A stretch of DNA of 64,000 bases, taken from contig NZ_CP113054.1 in the NCBI RefSeq assembly GCF_026625605.1, positions 2,666,001-2,730,000 on the forward strand. The letters run 5' to 3'. Shown in pieces: positions 34,577 through 42,749 of this stretch. This DNA is from Luteolibacter sp. SL250 (GTDB taxonomy: Bacteria > Verrucomicrobiota > Verrucomicrobiia > Verrucomicrobiales > Akkermansiaceae). The position numbers were made by a program, and so were the translations under genes. How positions within the stretch are numbered: the stretch's first letter is position 1; every line of letters begins with the position of its first letter. The notes beneath the pieces were generated by a model. That model did not search any database. It had not been told where the DNA came from and saw only the letters and a program-made list of their open reading frames with translations.

Positions 34577-34649
34577 GGGATGGACAACCGATAGATGAGG
34601 GCAAACCGGGCGGGTGATCAAGCGAACATCGAATAATGGGGTGGCGGAA

Positions 34650-35456
34650 ATGGAACACGTTTGCGACGTTGCCCGGGTGGGCGCGTTATCGTTGAAATTT
34701 CTGGGGACCGGGACATCGGTGGGGGTGCCGGTGATCGGCTGCGGCTGTGAGGTATGCCTCTCCTCAAACCCGATGAACAAACGCACCAGGGCCTCCGTGG
34801 TGGTCACCACAGGGGAATATTCTCTGCTGGTGGATACCGGGCCGGACCTGCGCGCCCAGGCTCTCCGCGAGGGCCTCAGCCAGGTGGATGCGGTGCTCTA
34901 CACCCATGCCCACATGGACCATGTCGTAGGCTTCGATGATCTGCGGGCCTTCTGCTGGCGCAGGACCCAGCCGCTTCCCATCCATGGCTCCAAGGCCACG
35001 CTGGAGGACCTGAGGCGGATGTTCGCGTGGGCATTTGCTCCGGAGAACCGCTATCCCGGCTATGTGAAACCTGCGGCCGTCGTGATCGATGGGCCTTTCC
35101 ACTATGGCGAGCTGAGGGTCACTCCGCTGCCGGTGAACCACGGCTCGGTGGATACGATGGGATTTCTCTTCGAGCATCCGAAGGCGAAGGGCATGGCCTA
35201 CATCCCGGATGTGAAAGTGATCCCGCCGTCCACCATCGCGCTGATGAAAGGGGTGGATGTGTTGATCGTGGACGCGCTGCGGAACGATCCGCACCCCACC
35301 CATTTTTCCGTGGGCGAAGCCCTGCATGTGGCGGAGGAAACGGAGGCGTCCGAGGTCTGGCTCACGCACCTGGGGCATGAGAATGATCATGAGAAGCTTT
35401 CTTCCATGATCCCGGACCACGTGAAGGTGGCTTGGGACGGACTGGAACTGAGGTAA
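34650..35456 (+). CDS. MBL-fold metallo-hydrolase, PhnP-like
   Basis: 268 aa. LKFLGTGTSVGVPVIGCGCE at the start is the PhnP-like signature with Cys residues that can bind a structural zinc, followed by the metal site THAHMDHVVG, the second ligand in DVKVIPPSTIA region and late His in WLTHLGHENDHE. PhnP-type enzymes are phosphodiesterases acting on cyclic ribose phosphates or nucleotides, but no phn genes are nearby. Several starts are possible; the ATG at 34650 has GGTGGCGGAA upstream. Divergent from recN. Confidence 0.82.
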   Translation: MEHVCDVARVGALSLKFLGTGTSVGVPVIGCGCEVCLSSNPMNKRTRASVVVTTGEYSLLVDTGPDLRAQALREGLSQVDAVLYTHAHMDHVVGFDDLRAFCWRRTQPLPIHGSKATLEDLRRMFAWAFAPENRYPGYVKPAAVVIDGPFHYGELRVTPLPVNHGSVDTMGFLFEHPKAKGMAYIPDVKVIPPSTIALMKGVDVLIVDALRNDPHPTHFSVGEALHVAEETEASEVWLTHLGHENDHEKLSSMIPDHVKVAWDGLELR

Positions 35457-35475
35457 CTTGATTTTTGCCGGCGGG

Positions 35476-35910
35476 ATGACCAGCATTCCCACCATGGACA
35501 TGAAGCATCTCCTGGGGGCCGCCGGGGCGGTCGCCGCCATCGTCACGCCCCTCCGGGCGGAGCTGCCACCACAGGTGTATGATGATCTCCGGAACAAGGC
35601 GGCGGAGGTCCTGCGGATCCGGGTGGACCAGGTGGATTCCAAGCCGAAGGGATTTCTCGACAGGTCCTCCTACACGGAGACCGTGAGAGCCACCGTCACG
35701 GGGGTGACCCGCACCGGCTCCGGGGTGAAGGAGGGGGACTCCATCACCATCACCTACCACCGGCCGGTGCCTGCGAAAGGATGGGTGGGGCCGTCACCAC
35801 CGCCCCAGTTGAAGCAGGGCTGGAAATACACCGCCTACCTCGGGAGGAATGAAGGTGGCACATTCGGCATTTCCGCACGTGGGATGAGTTTCTCGAAACT
35901 GGGGGACTGA
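35476..35910 (+). CDS. Small exported protein of unknown function
   Basis: About 144 aa, start uncertain among ATGs at 35476, 35494 and 35500. A signal peptide is visible (MKHLLGAAGAVAAIVTPLRA), then a small beta-rich domain (SYTETVRATVTGVTRTGSGV, GDSITITYHRPVPAKGW). The spacing suggests a secreted OB- or SH3-like barrel, but no family is recognised. It lies between the PhnP-like gene and TIGR03790 gene on the same strand, 22 bases before the latter, and may be co-transcribed. Confidence 0.65.
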   Translation: MTSIPTMDMKHLLGAAGAVAAIVTPLRAELPPQVYDDLRNKAAEVLRIRVDQVDSKPKGFLDRSSYTETVRATVTGVTRTGSGVKEGDSITITYHRPVPAKGWVGPSPPPQLKQGWKYTAYLGRNEGGTFGISARGMSFSKLGD

Positions 35911-35932
35911 GATTCGTCCGAGGGAGGAGGAG

Positions 35933-37534
35933 GTGGCATCAGACGGCTTGCAAGGTGTCGCGGAGCGGTCATCATTTGCCGGAGTGAGAAGGATCGCCCG
36001 GATTTGTCTTTGTTTGGTGGCCGTGCTGCCGGTTTCCGCGAAGGAGCTGGACCCGCATGCCGTGGCCGTTCTGTACAACACCGCGGTCCCGGAGTCGAAG
36101 CAGCTTGCGGAGACATTCCGCCAGGCGCGCGACATCCCGGAGGGGAATCTCATCGGGTTGGAGATGCCGGTCGCCCAGGACATCAGCCGGGAAGACTACA
36201 TCACGAAAATCCAGAACCCTCTCCGCGGGGAGTTCGACAAACGCTCATGGTGGAGCCGCGGCAAGGATGCCAGCGGGGTGCTGCTCCCCACCTCCAACGA
36301 CATGCGCGTGCTGGTCATCATGAAGGGCGTCCCCCTGAAGATCCAGCCAGCGCCGCTCCCGGAAGGCTTCAAGGTGCCGGAGAAGGATCCCATCGCGGGC
36401 CGGAACGAAGCGTCCGTGGATTCCGAACTGGCCATGTTCGGCGCGGAAGGTCTCCCGGCGCAGGGTGTGCTGAAGAATGCCTTCTTTGGCAGTGAGAAGC
36501 CCATCTCGGACAGCGCCTTTCCATTCCTGATCCTTACTTCACGGATTGATGGCGCCAGCTTCGCCACCTGCGCACGCATGATCCAGGATGCCCTGGAAGT
36601 GGAGAAAACCGGGCTGTGGGGCAGGGCCTACGTCGATATCGCGAACAAATTCCCCCAAGGGGATGATTGGCTGAACGCGATCGTCATCGAGAACCGGAAC
36701 GTGGGTATCCCCACGGTGGTGGACCGGTTCAACGACACGCTGCCGATGAACTACCCCATGACGGACGCCTCCCTTTACTACGGGTGGTATGATTGGAATC
36801 TCAGCGGACCTTTCGTGAACCCGGCATTCAGATTCCGCAAAGGCGCGGTGGCCATGCACCTCCACTCCTTCAGCGCGGACCAGTTGCAGGATCCCACGAA
36901 AAACTGGAGCGCGGGTCTTCTGGAGAAGGGCGCTGCGGCGACCATCGGCAACGTCTATGAGCCCTACCTGGGGCTGACCCATTATTTCGAGATCCTCCAC
37001 AAGCGGCTGCTGGCCGGGCACACCTGGGTGGAAGCCTGCTGGATGTCCATCCCGGTGGCTTCATGGCAGGGGATCATCCTCGGGGACCCGTTCTACCGTC
37101 CCTTTCTTCATCTGGACAACACGGGCGGGATGGCCGCGGGTGACAATGATTTCCGCGCCCTCCGGGCCGCCGCCATGAAATGGCCTTCCGACAGCGCCAC
37201 CCGGCAAAAGCAGTTGATGGGCGCGGCGGTGAGGATGAAGAGCGGCATCGTTTCCGAGGCGGTCGCACTGGAAGCCGTGGAGGCCGGACGCATGGCGGAA
37301 GGTACCCTCTGGTTCCGCAATGCGGAGGAAAACTACCAATCTCCGCAGGACAAGCTGCGGCAACGGCTCAACCTGGCCGCCATCGAGCGGAAGGAGGGGC
37401 GGAAAGATCTCGCCATCCGGGATCTCAAGGCGATCGGGGAGGTCTACGGTTCGCTGCCCGAGGCCACCGCCGCGAAAGGTTGGCTGGACATCCTGGATCC
37501 TCCCGCGCCGCCGCCGGCCACACCGAAGCAATGA
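35933..37534 (+). CDS. TIGR03790 family secreted protein
   Basis: 533 aa with GTG start after a GAGGGAGGA ribosome binding site. Signal-like segment RIARICLCLVAVLPVSA near residue 20-36. The family start VAVLYNTAVPESKQLAETFR and YITKIQNPLRGEF, LVIMKGVPLKI and DGASFATCARMIQDALEVE are conserved TIGR03790 features. Family found in planctomycetes, verrucomicrobia and some others; function not established. A C-terminal helical region (about 420-510) has TPR-like character. Confidence 0.85.
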   Translation: MASDGLQGVAERSSFAGVRRIARICLCLVAVLPVSAKELDPHAVAVLYNTAVPESKQLAETFRQARDIPEGNLIGLEMPVAQDISREDYITKIQNPLRGEFDKRSWWSRGKDASGVLLPTSNDMRVLVIMKGVPLKIQPAPLPEGFKVPEKDPIAGRNEASVDSELAMFGAEGLPAQGVLKNAFFGSEKPISDSAFPFLILTSRIDGASFATCARMIQDALEVEKTGLWGRAYVDIANKFPQGDDWLNAIVIENRNVGIPTVVDRFNDTLPMNYPMTDASLYYGWYDWNLSGPFVNPAFRFRKGAVAMHLHSFSADQLQDPTKNWSAGLLEKGAAATIGNVYEPYLGLTHYFEILHKRLLAGHTWVEACWMSIPVASWQGIILGDPFYRPFLHLDNTGGMAAGDNDFRALRAAAMKWPSDSATRQKQLMGAAVRMKSGIVSEAVALEAVEAGRMAEGTLWFRNAEENYQSPQDKLRQRLNLAAIERKEGRKDLAIRDLKAIGEVYGSLPEATAAKGWLDILDPPAPPPATPKQ

Positions 37535-37571
37535 TGCACGAGATCAAATGGGTAAATCCGGCATCGCATCC

Positions 37572-38945
37572 ATGACCTACACCTTCCTGCTCGAGTCCGT
37601 CTGGCATCCTCCGCTCGCATTTGCCGAGACGGCGAGCCGGACCCTGCCTCCGGAGCTGGAGTTGCAGGCACTTTGGTTTTCCGGAGCGTTCGGCAGGGAT
37701 TTCCGCACCGTGGATGGACAGTCGGTCAAGCTCGTCCAGTTCGGAGAATGGAACCGTGGACCCGGGCCGGATTTCCGCCAGGTCGCCATCGAGTTGGACG
37801 GGGAAATGAAAACGGGGGATCTCGAGCTGGATACCTCCGCCGCCGATTGGGAATGGCACCGCCATGGCTCGAACGAATCGTTCAGGGATGTCATCCTCCA
37901 CGTCAGCTTCCAGCCGGAAGCGCGGCGCACCTACGTCCGCACCTGCGACCACCGCGGCATTCCACAGGTTCTCATCTCGTCCGCGCAGCTCGCGGACGCG
38001 CTCAACCGTCCGCAGCAGGAAGTAGCCATCGCCCGGCCGGGCCGCTGTGTCGCCCCGTTGCGGCATCTGCCGGTGGGTGCGGTCGAGCGGTTGTTGCGTG
38101 AAGCGGCGGAACATCGGGCGGAGTTGAAGGCCGCCCGCTACCGCCGTGTGGCGGATGTCCATGGCACGGATGCCGCCCTGTTCCAGGCAACGGCGGAGAC
38201 GCTCGGCTACCGGGGGAACTCGCTCGCCATGCGCATGCTCACCCAGCGGGTGCCTCTCACCGCCTTGGGTGCGGATGCGAACCGCACGGATGCCATCCTC
38301 TTCGGCGCGGCCGGATTCCTTTCTCCTGAACTTCACGAAAAGGCACCCGATGACACCCGGGAATATCTCCGCGACCTGTGGGAGAACTGGTGGCGGGAAC
38401 GTACCTCCTATGAAGCGACCGCAGCCCGTGCCATCCCGTGGCGTTGTGGCGGCCAACGCCCGGCGAACCATCCGCACCGCCGCATCGGCACGCTCGCCAC
38501 GCTGGTCAGGAAATGGCCCACCTACCGGAAGCTCGCCCTCGCCCGGCCCTTCCAGCCGCGTCCGGTCATCGAGTTCCTTGAGGAACTGGAGCATCCATTC
38601 TGGTCCCGCAGGCATACACTCACCTCCGGCGCATCCACCTCGAAGATCGCCCTGTTCGGACGCACGCAGGCGCTGGAACTGCTTGCCAACCACCTCATTC
38701 CACTGGCCCTTCACGATGATGCCATCCCGTTCCGCGAGTATCACAAGCTCCGCAGCTCCGCGCCGAACGAAAAGGTGAAGCGCTGCGCCCTCCGTCTTTT
38801 CGGTTCCATGGAAGCGGCGGAGCCGTGGCTGAAGCGGGTGGCCCATCACCAGGCGCTCCTCCAGATCTACCAGGACTTCTGCCTGGAGGATTTCTCGGAC
38901 TGTGCGAACTGTCCGTTCCCCGAGCAACTTTCCCAATGGAGATGA
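37572..38945 (+). CDS. DUF2851 family protein
   Basis: 457 aa from MTYTFLLESVWHPPLAFAET. Conserved family elements: LQALWFSGAFGRDFRTVDG, WNRGPGPDFRQVAIELDG, GDLELDTSAADWEWHRHG and, near the C-terminus, FCLEDFSDCANCPFP with three Cys. DUF2851 proteins occur in Bacteroidota and Verrucomicrobiota; the function is unknown, though the fold hints at a nuclease-like core (my inference only). The stop overlaps the ATG of thiS (ATGA). A longer upstream frame overlaps TIGR03790 and is not used. Confidence 0.88.
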   Translation: MTYTFLLESVWHPPLAFAETASRTLPPELELQALWFSGAFGRDFRTVDGQSVKLVQFGEWNRGPGPDFRQVAIELDGEMKTGDLELDTSAADWEWHRHGSNESFRDVILHVSFQPEARRTYVRTCDHRGIPQVLISSAQLADALNRPQQEVAIARPGRCVAPLRHLPVGAVERLLREAAEHRAELKAARYRRVADVHGTDAALFQATAETLGYRGNSLAMRMLTQRVPLTALGADANRTDAILFGAAGFLSPELHEKAPDDTREYLRDLWENWWRERTSYEATAARAIPWRCGGQRPANHPHRRIGTLATLVRKWPTYRKLALARPFQPRPVIEFLEELEHPFWSRRHTLTSGASTSKIALFGRTQALELLANHLIPLALHDDAIPFREYHKLRSSAPNEKVKRCALRLFGSMEAAEPWLKRVAHHQALLQIYQDFCLEDFSDCANCPFPEQLSQWR

Positions 38946-39154
38946 CCCCAGCGACAACCATCACACTCAACGGAAACTCCCATCCGCTTGACCGTCCCAT
39001 GACCCTCAGCGAGCTGCTGGAGAACCTCGGCCTCGGCGGCAAGCCCGTGGTCATCGAGGTGGATGAGGAAGCTGTTTTCCCCAGAAACTACGGCAACACC
39101 AGCGTGAAGGATGGATCCCGTGTGGAGATCGTGACCCTCGCTGCAGGTGGTTGA
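38942..39154 (+). CDS. thiS: Sulfur carrier protein ThiS
   Basis: 70 aa, ending LAAGG: the Gly-Gly tail becomes the thiocarboxylate in thiazole synthesis. The ubiquitin-like start TITLNGNSHPLDRPMTLSEL and VVIEVDEEAVFPRNY match ThiS. The ATG overlaps the DUF2851 stop (ATGA), so the two genes are translationally coupled; ATG at 38936 adds two residues. ThiG and ThiF are not here; ThiH is encoded separately at 55.1-56.2 kb. Confidence 0.93.
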   Translation: MTPATTITLNGNSHPLDRPMTLSELLENLGLGGKPVVIEVDEEAVFPRNYGNTSVKDGSRVEIVTLAAGG

Positions 39155-39273
39155 ACAGCAGGCGGATTCGCCGTGTGAAATATTTGATGCATTTGAACCA
39201 TTTTTCCCTTGCGTGATACCACCATCGCGTCGCATCGTCCGCCCGCGCCGCGGAAGCGGATGCGAATGGAAAA

Positions 39274-39348
39274 TCCGGTGTAGCTCAGCGGCAGAGCGGG
39301 TGACTGTTAATCACTAGGTCGTTGGTTCGATCCCAACCGCCGGAGCCA
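39274..39348 (+). tRNA. tRNA-Asn (anticodon GUU)
   Basis: 75 bases with encoded CCA. Acceptor TCCGGTG pairs with CGCCGGA (one G-U); anticodon arm GGTGA-CTGTTAA-TCACT; T arm GTTGG-TTCGATC-CCAAC. It is the intact left edge of the EcoRI-type island. Confidence 0.97.
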
Positions 39349-39352
39349 TCAC

Positions 39353-39384
39353 AAAGGACTGAACCCCAAGGGGTTCAGTCCTTT
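39353..39384 (+). terminator. Intrinsic terminator after tRNA-Asn
   Basis: AAAGGACTGAACCCC pairs with GGGGTTCAGTCCTTT around an AA(G) loop, then TGTTGTTTTT. Confidence 0.8.
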
Positions 39385-39539
39385 GTTGTTTTTGGTGAAA
39401 GTCACCGGGGGGCTGTAAAAGCGGGCTGTTTCGAAATTCCCTCAATCAGGAGGTCTTGCCTGTTGAGATTTGTTCAGAAAACGGTGGTATTCATAGACTC
39501 TCCAGCCGGTCGAGGCGGCGCTTCACAATCTGACTGGCA

Positions 39540-40343
39540 CTATCCCAATTGGTTCAGTGTCCCTAACGAGGTATTTGCAATCTCGAGCATAACAGCCTCC
39601 ATTTCCTCCATACTCCATGGATCGCACCTTGCATAAATTGAGGCGGCTTGGAGCATGATCGAAGCGTTTTTGTGGGCTATAAATATGTTCCTGCAATAAT
39701 TTCTATTTATTTTCATGCAGAAATTGGCCGCCGATACCCGGTCGATTCGGTTCAAAGAACCCACATCATGTCTGATTTCGAGAAGTGTGCCATCTGGCTT
39801 GTAAACCTGAATCGTCTCAGTTGCGAAATTTGAACCCTGCAAGAACACCACGTAAGGGAAGTGGTATTCATCCAGCATGAAATTCCTTACCTCGTTGATG
39901 TTCTTGTAGACCCGCTCGATTGCATTGCCGGCCACCATCAGCACCTGATTCTTGTTCTTTCCAACAAGCACTCCGGCTCTGATGTTTTCGATGTCCTTGC
40001 CTTGGAATTTTGCCTCGGTGACCAGAATGACCCGCCACTTGCCATCCCGGTCCAAAACTTCAATAACACCGCCGTCGGGCCTGATCTTCGAATCCTTGAC
40101 GACCAGCGTCTCTCCCAAACGTGGATCAATGGAGTTCAGCTTCTCGTTTATCTCCTGCTTCTTGATTGCCTGGCGCAATCTGAACTTATATCGGGGGTAG
40201 GCATCCCCGAGCATTTTGTGAACATTTTTGCTCGCCTGACCTACAACCTTCTCGTGTTCCTGGGCGTCTTCGCCAAAAATCCCAACTGCGCCACCTGATG
40301 TAACATGCTGGTCCGTCAGTCTGCCGGTTTGTCTCTTGCTCAT
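39540..40343 (-). CDS. Type II restriction endonuclease, EcoRI family
   Basis: 267 aa (EcoRI is 277). The whole protein follows EcoRI: RLTDQH at the start, the catalytic PD-(D/E)xK set as IRPDGGVIEV (Asp) and LVTEAKFQGKDIENIRAGLV-like segment (Glu and Lys in EAK), GNAIERVYKNI matching the base-contact GNAIERSHKNI of EcoRI, HFPYVVFLQGSNF and SIMLQAASIY near the C-terminus. This predicts cleavage at GAATTC. The C-terminus is about 10 residues shorter than EcoRI. Its ATG overlaps the stop of the methyltransferase gene (TAATG). GC is visibly lower than flanking genes. Confidence 0.95.
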   Translation of the reverse strand: MSKRQTGRLTDQHVTSGGAVGIFGEDAQEHEKVVGQASKNVHKMLGDAYPRYKFRLRQAIKKQEINEKLNSIDPRLGETLVVKDSKIRPDGGVIEVLDRDGKWRVILVTEAKFQGKDIENIRAGVLVGKNKNQVLMVAGNAIERVYKNINEVRNFMLDEYHFPYVVFLQGSNFATETIQVYKPDGTLLEIRHDVGSLNRIDRVSAANFCMKINRNYCRNIFIAHKNASIMLQAASIYARCDPWSMEEMEAVMLEIANTSLGTLNQLG

Positions 40344-41320
40344 TATGATTGTTGTGGGATTGCAGGTCTCCTGTTTCTGATGATGATTCTGAAATAAGGG
40401 CATTTCCCGTTGATCGACAGATCATTGTCGTCGTTTCCCTTTCTGAACCTTACTATTTCGAACTGATCCGGGTTGAACTTGTGCAAGAAGGTGATCGGGA
40501 CGCCCATATGGCCGCAATAGTCCTTGGGGATGTCTTGCGTTCTGTCGACATTTATGGCGTCGAAATTATCATATTTCGGATAATGGGATTCATTGCCCGC
40601 ATACGTTTTTGTGAGGATGATATCCTCGTGGCGCTTGAAGGTATCCAGGTTTGTGAGCCAAAGGCAATTGTTGGGGGAGATGATCCTGTTGCCTGATGCG
40701 TCAATTTCAACCTCGGTTCCGTAAAGCTCGTAATGCTCCGGGACGATGAATCCGGAGATGCCCCGCCCCAGGTTGATTCCCAACCATGCCTTGTTCTGCT
40801 GAATCAGGCTGAAAATCTCCTTGTAGGTGATTGCGTTTATGTTTCCGATCGCCAGGAATTTCTTATCGTGCCTGATCAATTGTGCGATGTACTCGCGAAA
40901 TAGGGAAAATGGGGGATTGGTGACAACGATATCGGACTTGGTCAGGAATTTGGTGCTTTCGGGGCCTCGGAAATCTCCGTCGCCCTCCAAGGTCTTGATG
41001 TTTTCCTTTACGAAATCAGGACTGGCGTCTCCGGAATCGCATTCAATATAGATGGCGGGTTCATTTTCTTTCTCTGAAAACAGATCAACTTGCTGTTCTT
41101 TGTAGCAGGAAGAGATCAGCTTTTTCAGGCCGAGCCGCGCGAAATTATCTGAAAAATATCTGAAGAAGTTGCTGATCCGGGGATCGTCACAGTTGCAGTA
41201 GACGACCTTGCCCTGAAAATGATGTTTGTAATGTTGTAACTCCCGCTCAATGTCCACGAGCTGGGTATAAAACTCGTCTTTCTTGTTGGCTTTCGCTTCC
41301 GTCAGCAGTGAGCGGGGCAT
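40343..41320 (-). CDS. Adenine-N6 DNA methyltransferase, EcoRI family
   Basis: 325 aa from the ATG at 41320 (MPRSLLTEAKANKKDEFYTQ), which aligns with the M.EcoRI start (M.EcoRI is 326 aa); the frame is open to 41392. Motif IV is SDIVVTNPPFSLFREY (NPPF, adenine methyltransferase), with DEFYTQ near the start, VVYCNCDDPRISNFF as motif I-like, GRGISGFIVPEHYELYG and PNNCLWLTNLD. It should methylate GAATTC and protect against the neighbouring nuclease. Gene order is methyltransferase then endonuclease on one strand, the reverse of the original EcoRI plasmid locus (endonuclease first). Confidence 0.95.
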   Translation of the reverse strand: MPRSLLTEAKANKKDEFYTQLVDIERELQHYKHHFQGKVVYCNCDDPRISNFFRYFSDNFARLGLKKLISSCYKEQQVDLFSEKENEPAIYIECDSGDASPDFVKENIKTLEGDGDFRGPESTKFLTKSDIVVTNPPFSLFREYIAQLIRHDKKFLAIGNINAITYKEIFSLIQQNKAWLGINLGRGISGFIVPEHYELYGTEVEIDASGNRIISPNNCLWLTNLDTFKRHEDIILTKTYAGNESHYPKYDNFDAINVDRTQDIPKDYCGHMGVPITFLHKFNPDQFEIVRFRKGNDDNDLSINGKCPYFRIIIRNRRPAIPQQS

Positions 41321-41527
41321 ATTCCTCTTGGTTTTCCGCGTAACCTGAGGAGGTTTCAGCGGTGGAATATCTTCGGCTTCTGGATCCAGCATGAAGTCAG
41401 TATCTTACTGATTTCAGGGAGCTTGGTCAAGCCGATCAAGGCTATGATAGCCGCTATGTGGTTGGCAGAGAGGAGGTTGGGCAGGAGGATTTTCGTTGCG
41501 CAGGGGTGGGCAAACACCGGAGGCGAT

Positions 41528-41725
41528 TCAAACGTGCCCGAGCGTGTCACCGTCCGTCCATGTTCCATCGATCAGGATCTTCTGGGCGGTGGCAGGGACT
41601 CCCAGTTCGCCGCGATGGAGCATGCCGATCAGGGAATGGACCGCCGCGCCGATCTGTTCGAAGTTCTGGTTGATGCCGGCGAATCCTTTCTCGCAATCCC
41701 TGAGTTCCAGAGGGCCACGCACACA
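41528..41725 (-). pseudogene. C-terminal fragment of a LacI-type regulator/sugar-binding domain
   Basis: About 65 codons ending in a proper stop (GINQNFEQIGAAVHSLIGML, then HRGELGVPA and ILIDGTWTDGDTL). This matches the last part of LacI-family effector domains common in Verrucomicrobiota (GINQNFE.IG...L...LIxGxWVxGxT). The upstream part is missing because the frame runs into the degenerate tRNA-Asn copy at 41729. It is therefore a truncated remnant. Confidence 0.7.
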
Positions 41726-41728
41726 TCC

Positions 41729-41798
41729 TCCGGCTCAGCGGCAGAGCGGGTAACTGCTAATCACTAGGTCGTTGGTTTGATCCCAATCGCCGGAGCCA
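41729..41798 (+). pseudogene. Degenerate duplicate of tRNA-Asn
   Basis: Matches 39274-39348 except that TGTAG-type bases of the 5' acceptor/D junction are lost (TCCGGCTCAGCGGCAGAGCG), the anticodon is changed to GCT with a mismatch in the anticodon stem, and the T arm is altered (GTTGGTTTGATCCCAATC). CCA is retained. Cannot be a normal tRNA. Confidence 0.9.
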
Positions 41799-42421
41799 TA
41801 TTAAAAGCCAGACCCTCAGGAGGTTCGGGCTTTGAGGTTTTTCGGACGAATCGATGGGGCTGTGAAAGGGATCGTGTGTTGAAGTGGATAGTTCATCAGT
41901 CAAAGGCCTTTGGGCAAGTTGCTCGGTGGTGTTCTTGTGAATAGTGTCAGGTTGGCGCGGCTTTCCGCCTGTGGTTCAATAGCCCCATCGCGACGAGCCT
42001 CCTCCGGGCCTCCGGATTTCCCGCCATGCGGGGCCGGACGGTTGGGGGGAAGGGTCCGGAGCGAGCTGGCCCGGCTCCTTTCATGGACCGGGGAATCCGG
42101 CCGAGTTCCATCCCCCCAACCTCGACAACATCCAGGGGGCAACCGAGTGGCAGGGGCTATGTCCGCACGCCACCCTAAACAAGGTGCGGAGGGTCACCCT
42201 CTTCCACAACCTCATGCCAGGCAGGCCACTGCCTCATGGGGGGAGGGGGGGTATTGCCAAAGGAGTCGCATTCATTCGCCGGACATCTCCCAAAAGTGAA
42301 GGAAATGTCCCCGATTTAAAAAAGACGCCCGATTCAAAAACGAGAGCGCCCGGGTGTGAGGGCGGAGCGGGAATGGACAGGACGCTGTCCGCCTCCATCT
42401 TACCGGGTGACCTTGTCCCGC
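41799..42421. other. Gene-poor stretch right of the EcoRI island
   Basis: About 620 bases. It starts with a terminator-like hairpin (AAAAGCC...GGCTTT with TTTTT near 41835) after the tRNA copy. No ORF here has coding character that I can support; homopolymeric runs (GGGGGGAGGGGGGG near 42240) and mixed GC suggest decayed DNA. Confidence 0.5.
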
Positions 42422-42706
42422 ATGCCGATACCGAAGTCCGCAGCGGTGTGCGTCGTCGCCATGGTGCTGGCGTCCATCGTCGATTCCACATCCGGGCATA
42501 TTGTTGTGGAGGTCGGAAGCTTCATCGGATTGTGGACCGGATACACGGGCCTCTGGAGCCTCTTGGGCATGGCCGCCATGGATCTGTGGAAAAGCTGGAG
42601 GCTTCCCGATGCGCGGCGAAAGGCTGCCCGGTTCATCATGATCCTCTGCGGACTGCTGCTGGTGGTTCACGTGGGTCTTGTCGCCTTGGTCATGAAAGCA
42701 ATCTGA
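42422..42706 (+). CDS. Small two-helix membrane protein, unknown function
   Basis: 94 aa starting MPIPKSAAVCVVAMVLASIV. Two or three hydrophobic stretches are visible (residues about 5-20, 27-50 and 68-92: MILCGLLLVVHVGLVALVMK). No family recognised. A frame open further upstream is not needed. It is the first plausible gene after the gene-poor stretch and converges with the PAP2 gene, 43 bases apart. Confidence 0.5.
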   Translation: MPIPKSAAVCVVAMVLASIVDSTSGHIVVEVGSFIGLWTGYTGLWSLLGMAAMDLWKSWRLPDARRKAARFIMILCGLLLVVHVGLVALVMKAI

Positions 42707-42749
42707 CCCTTCCGTCTCGGGATGGCTGTAGAATACGCGAAGAACCGCA

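Noticed and set aside
41356-41568. 70-codon minus-strand ORF upstream of the EcoRI-type methyltransferase, considered as a controller protein
   Set aside because: No helix-turn-helix pattern; EcoRI systems lack a C protein; it overlaps the LacI fragment in another frame.
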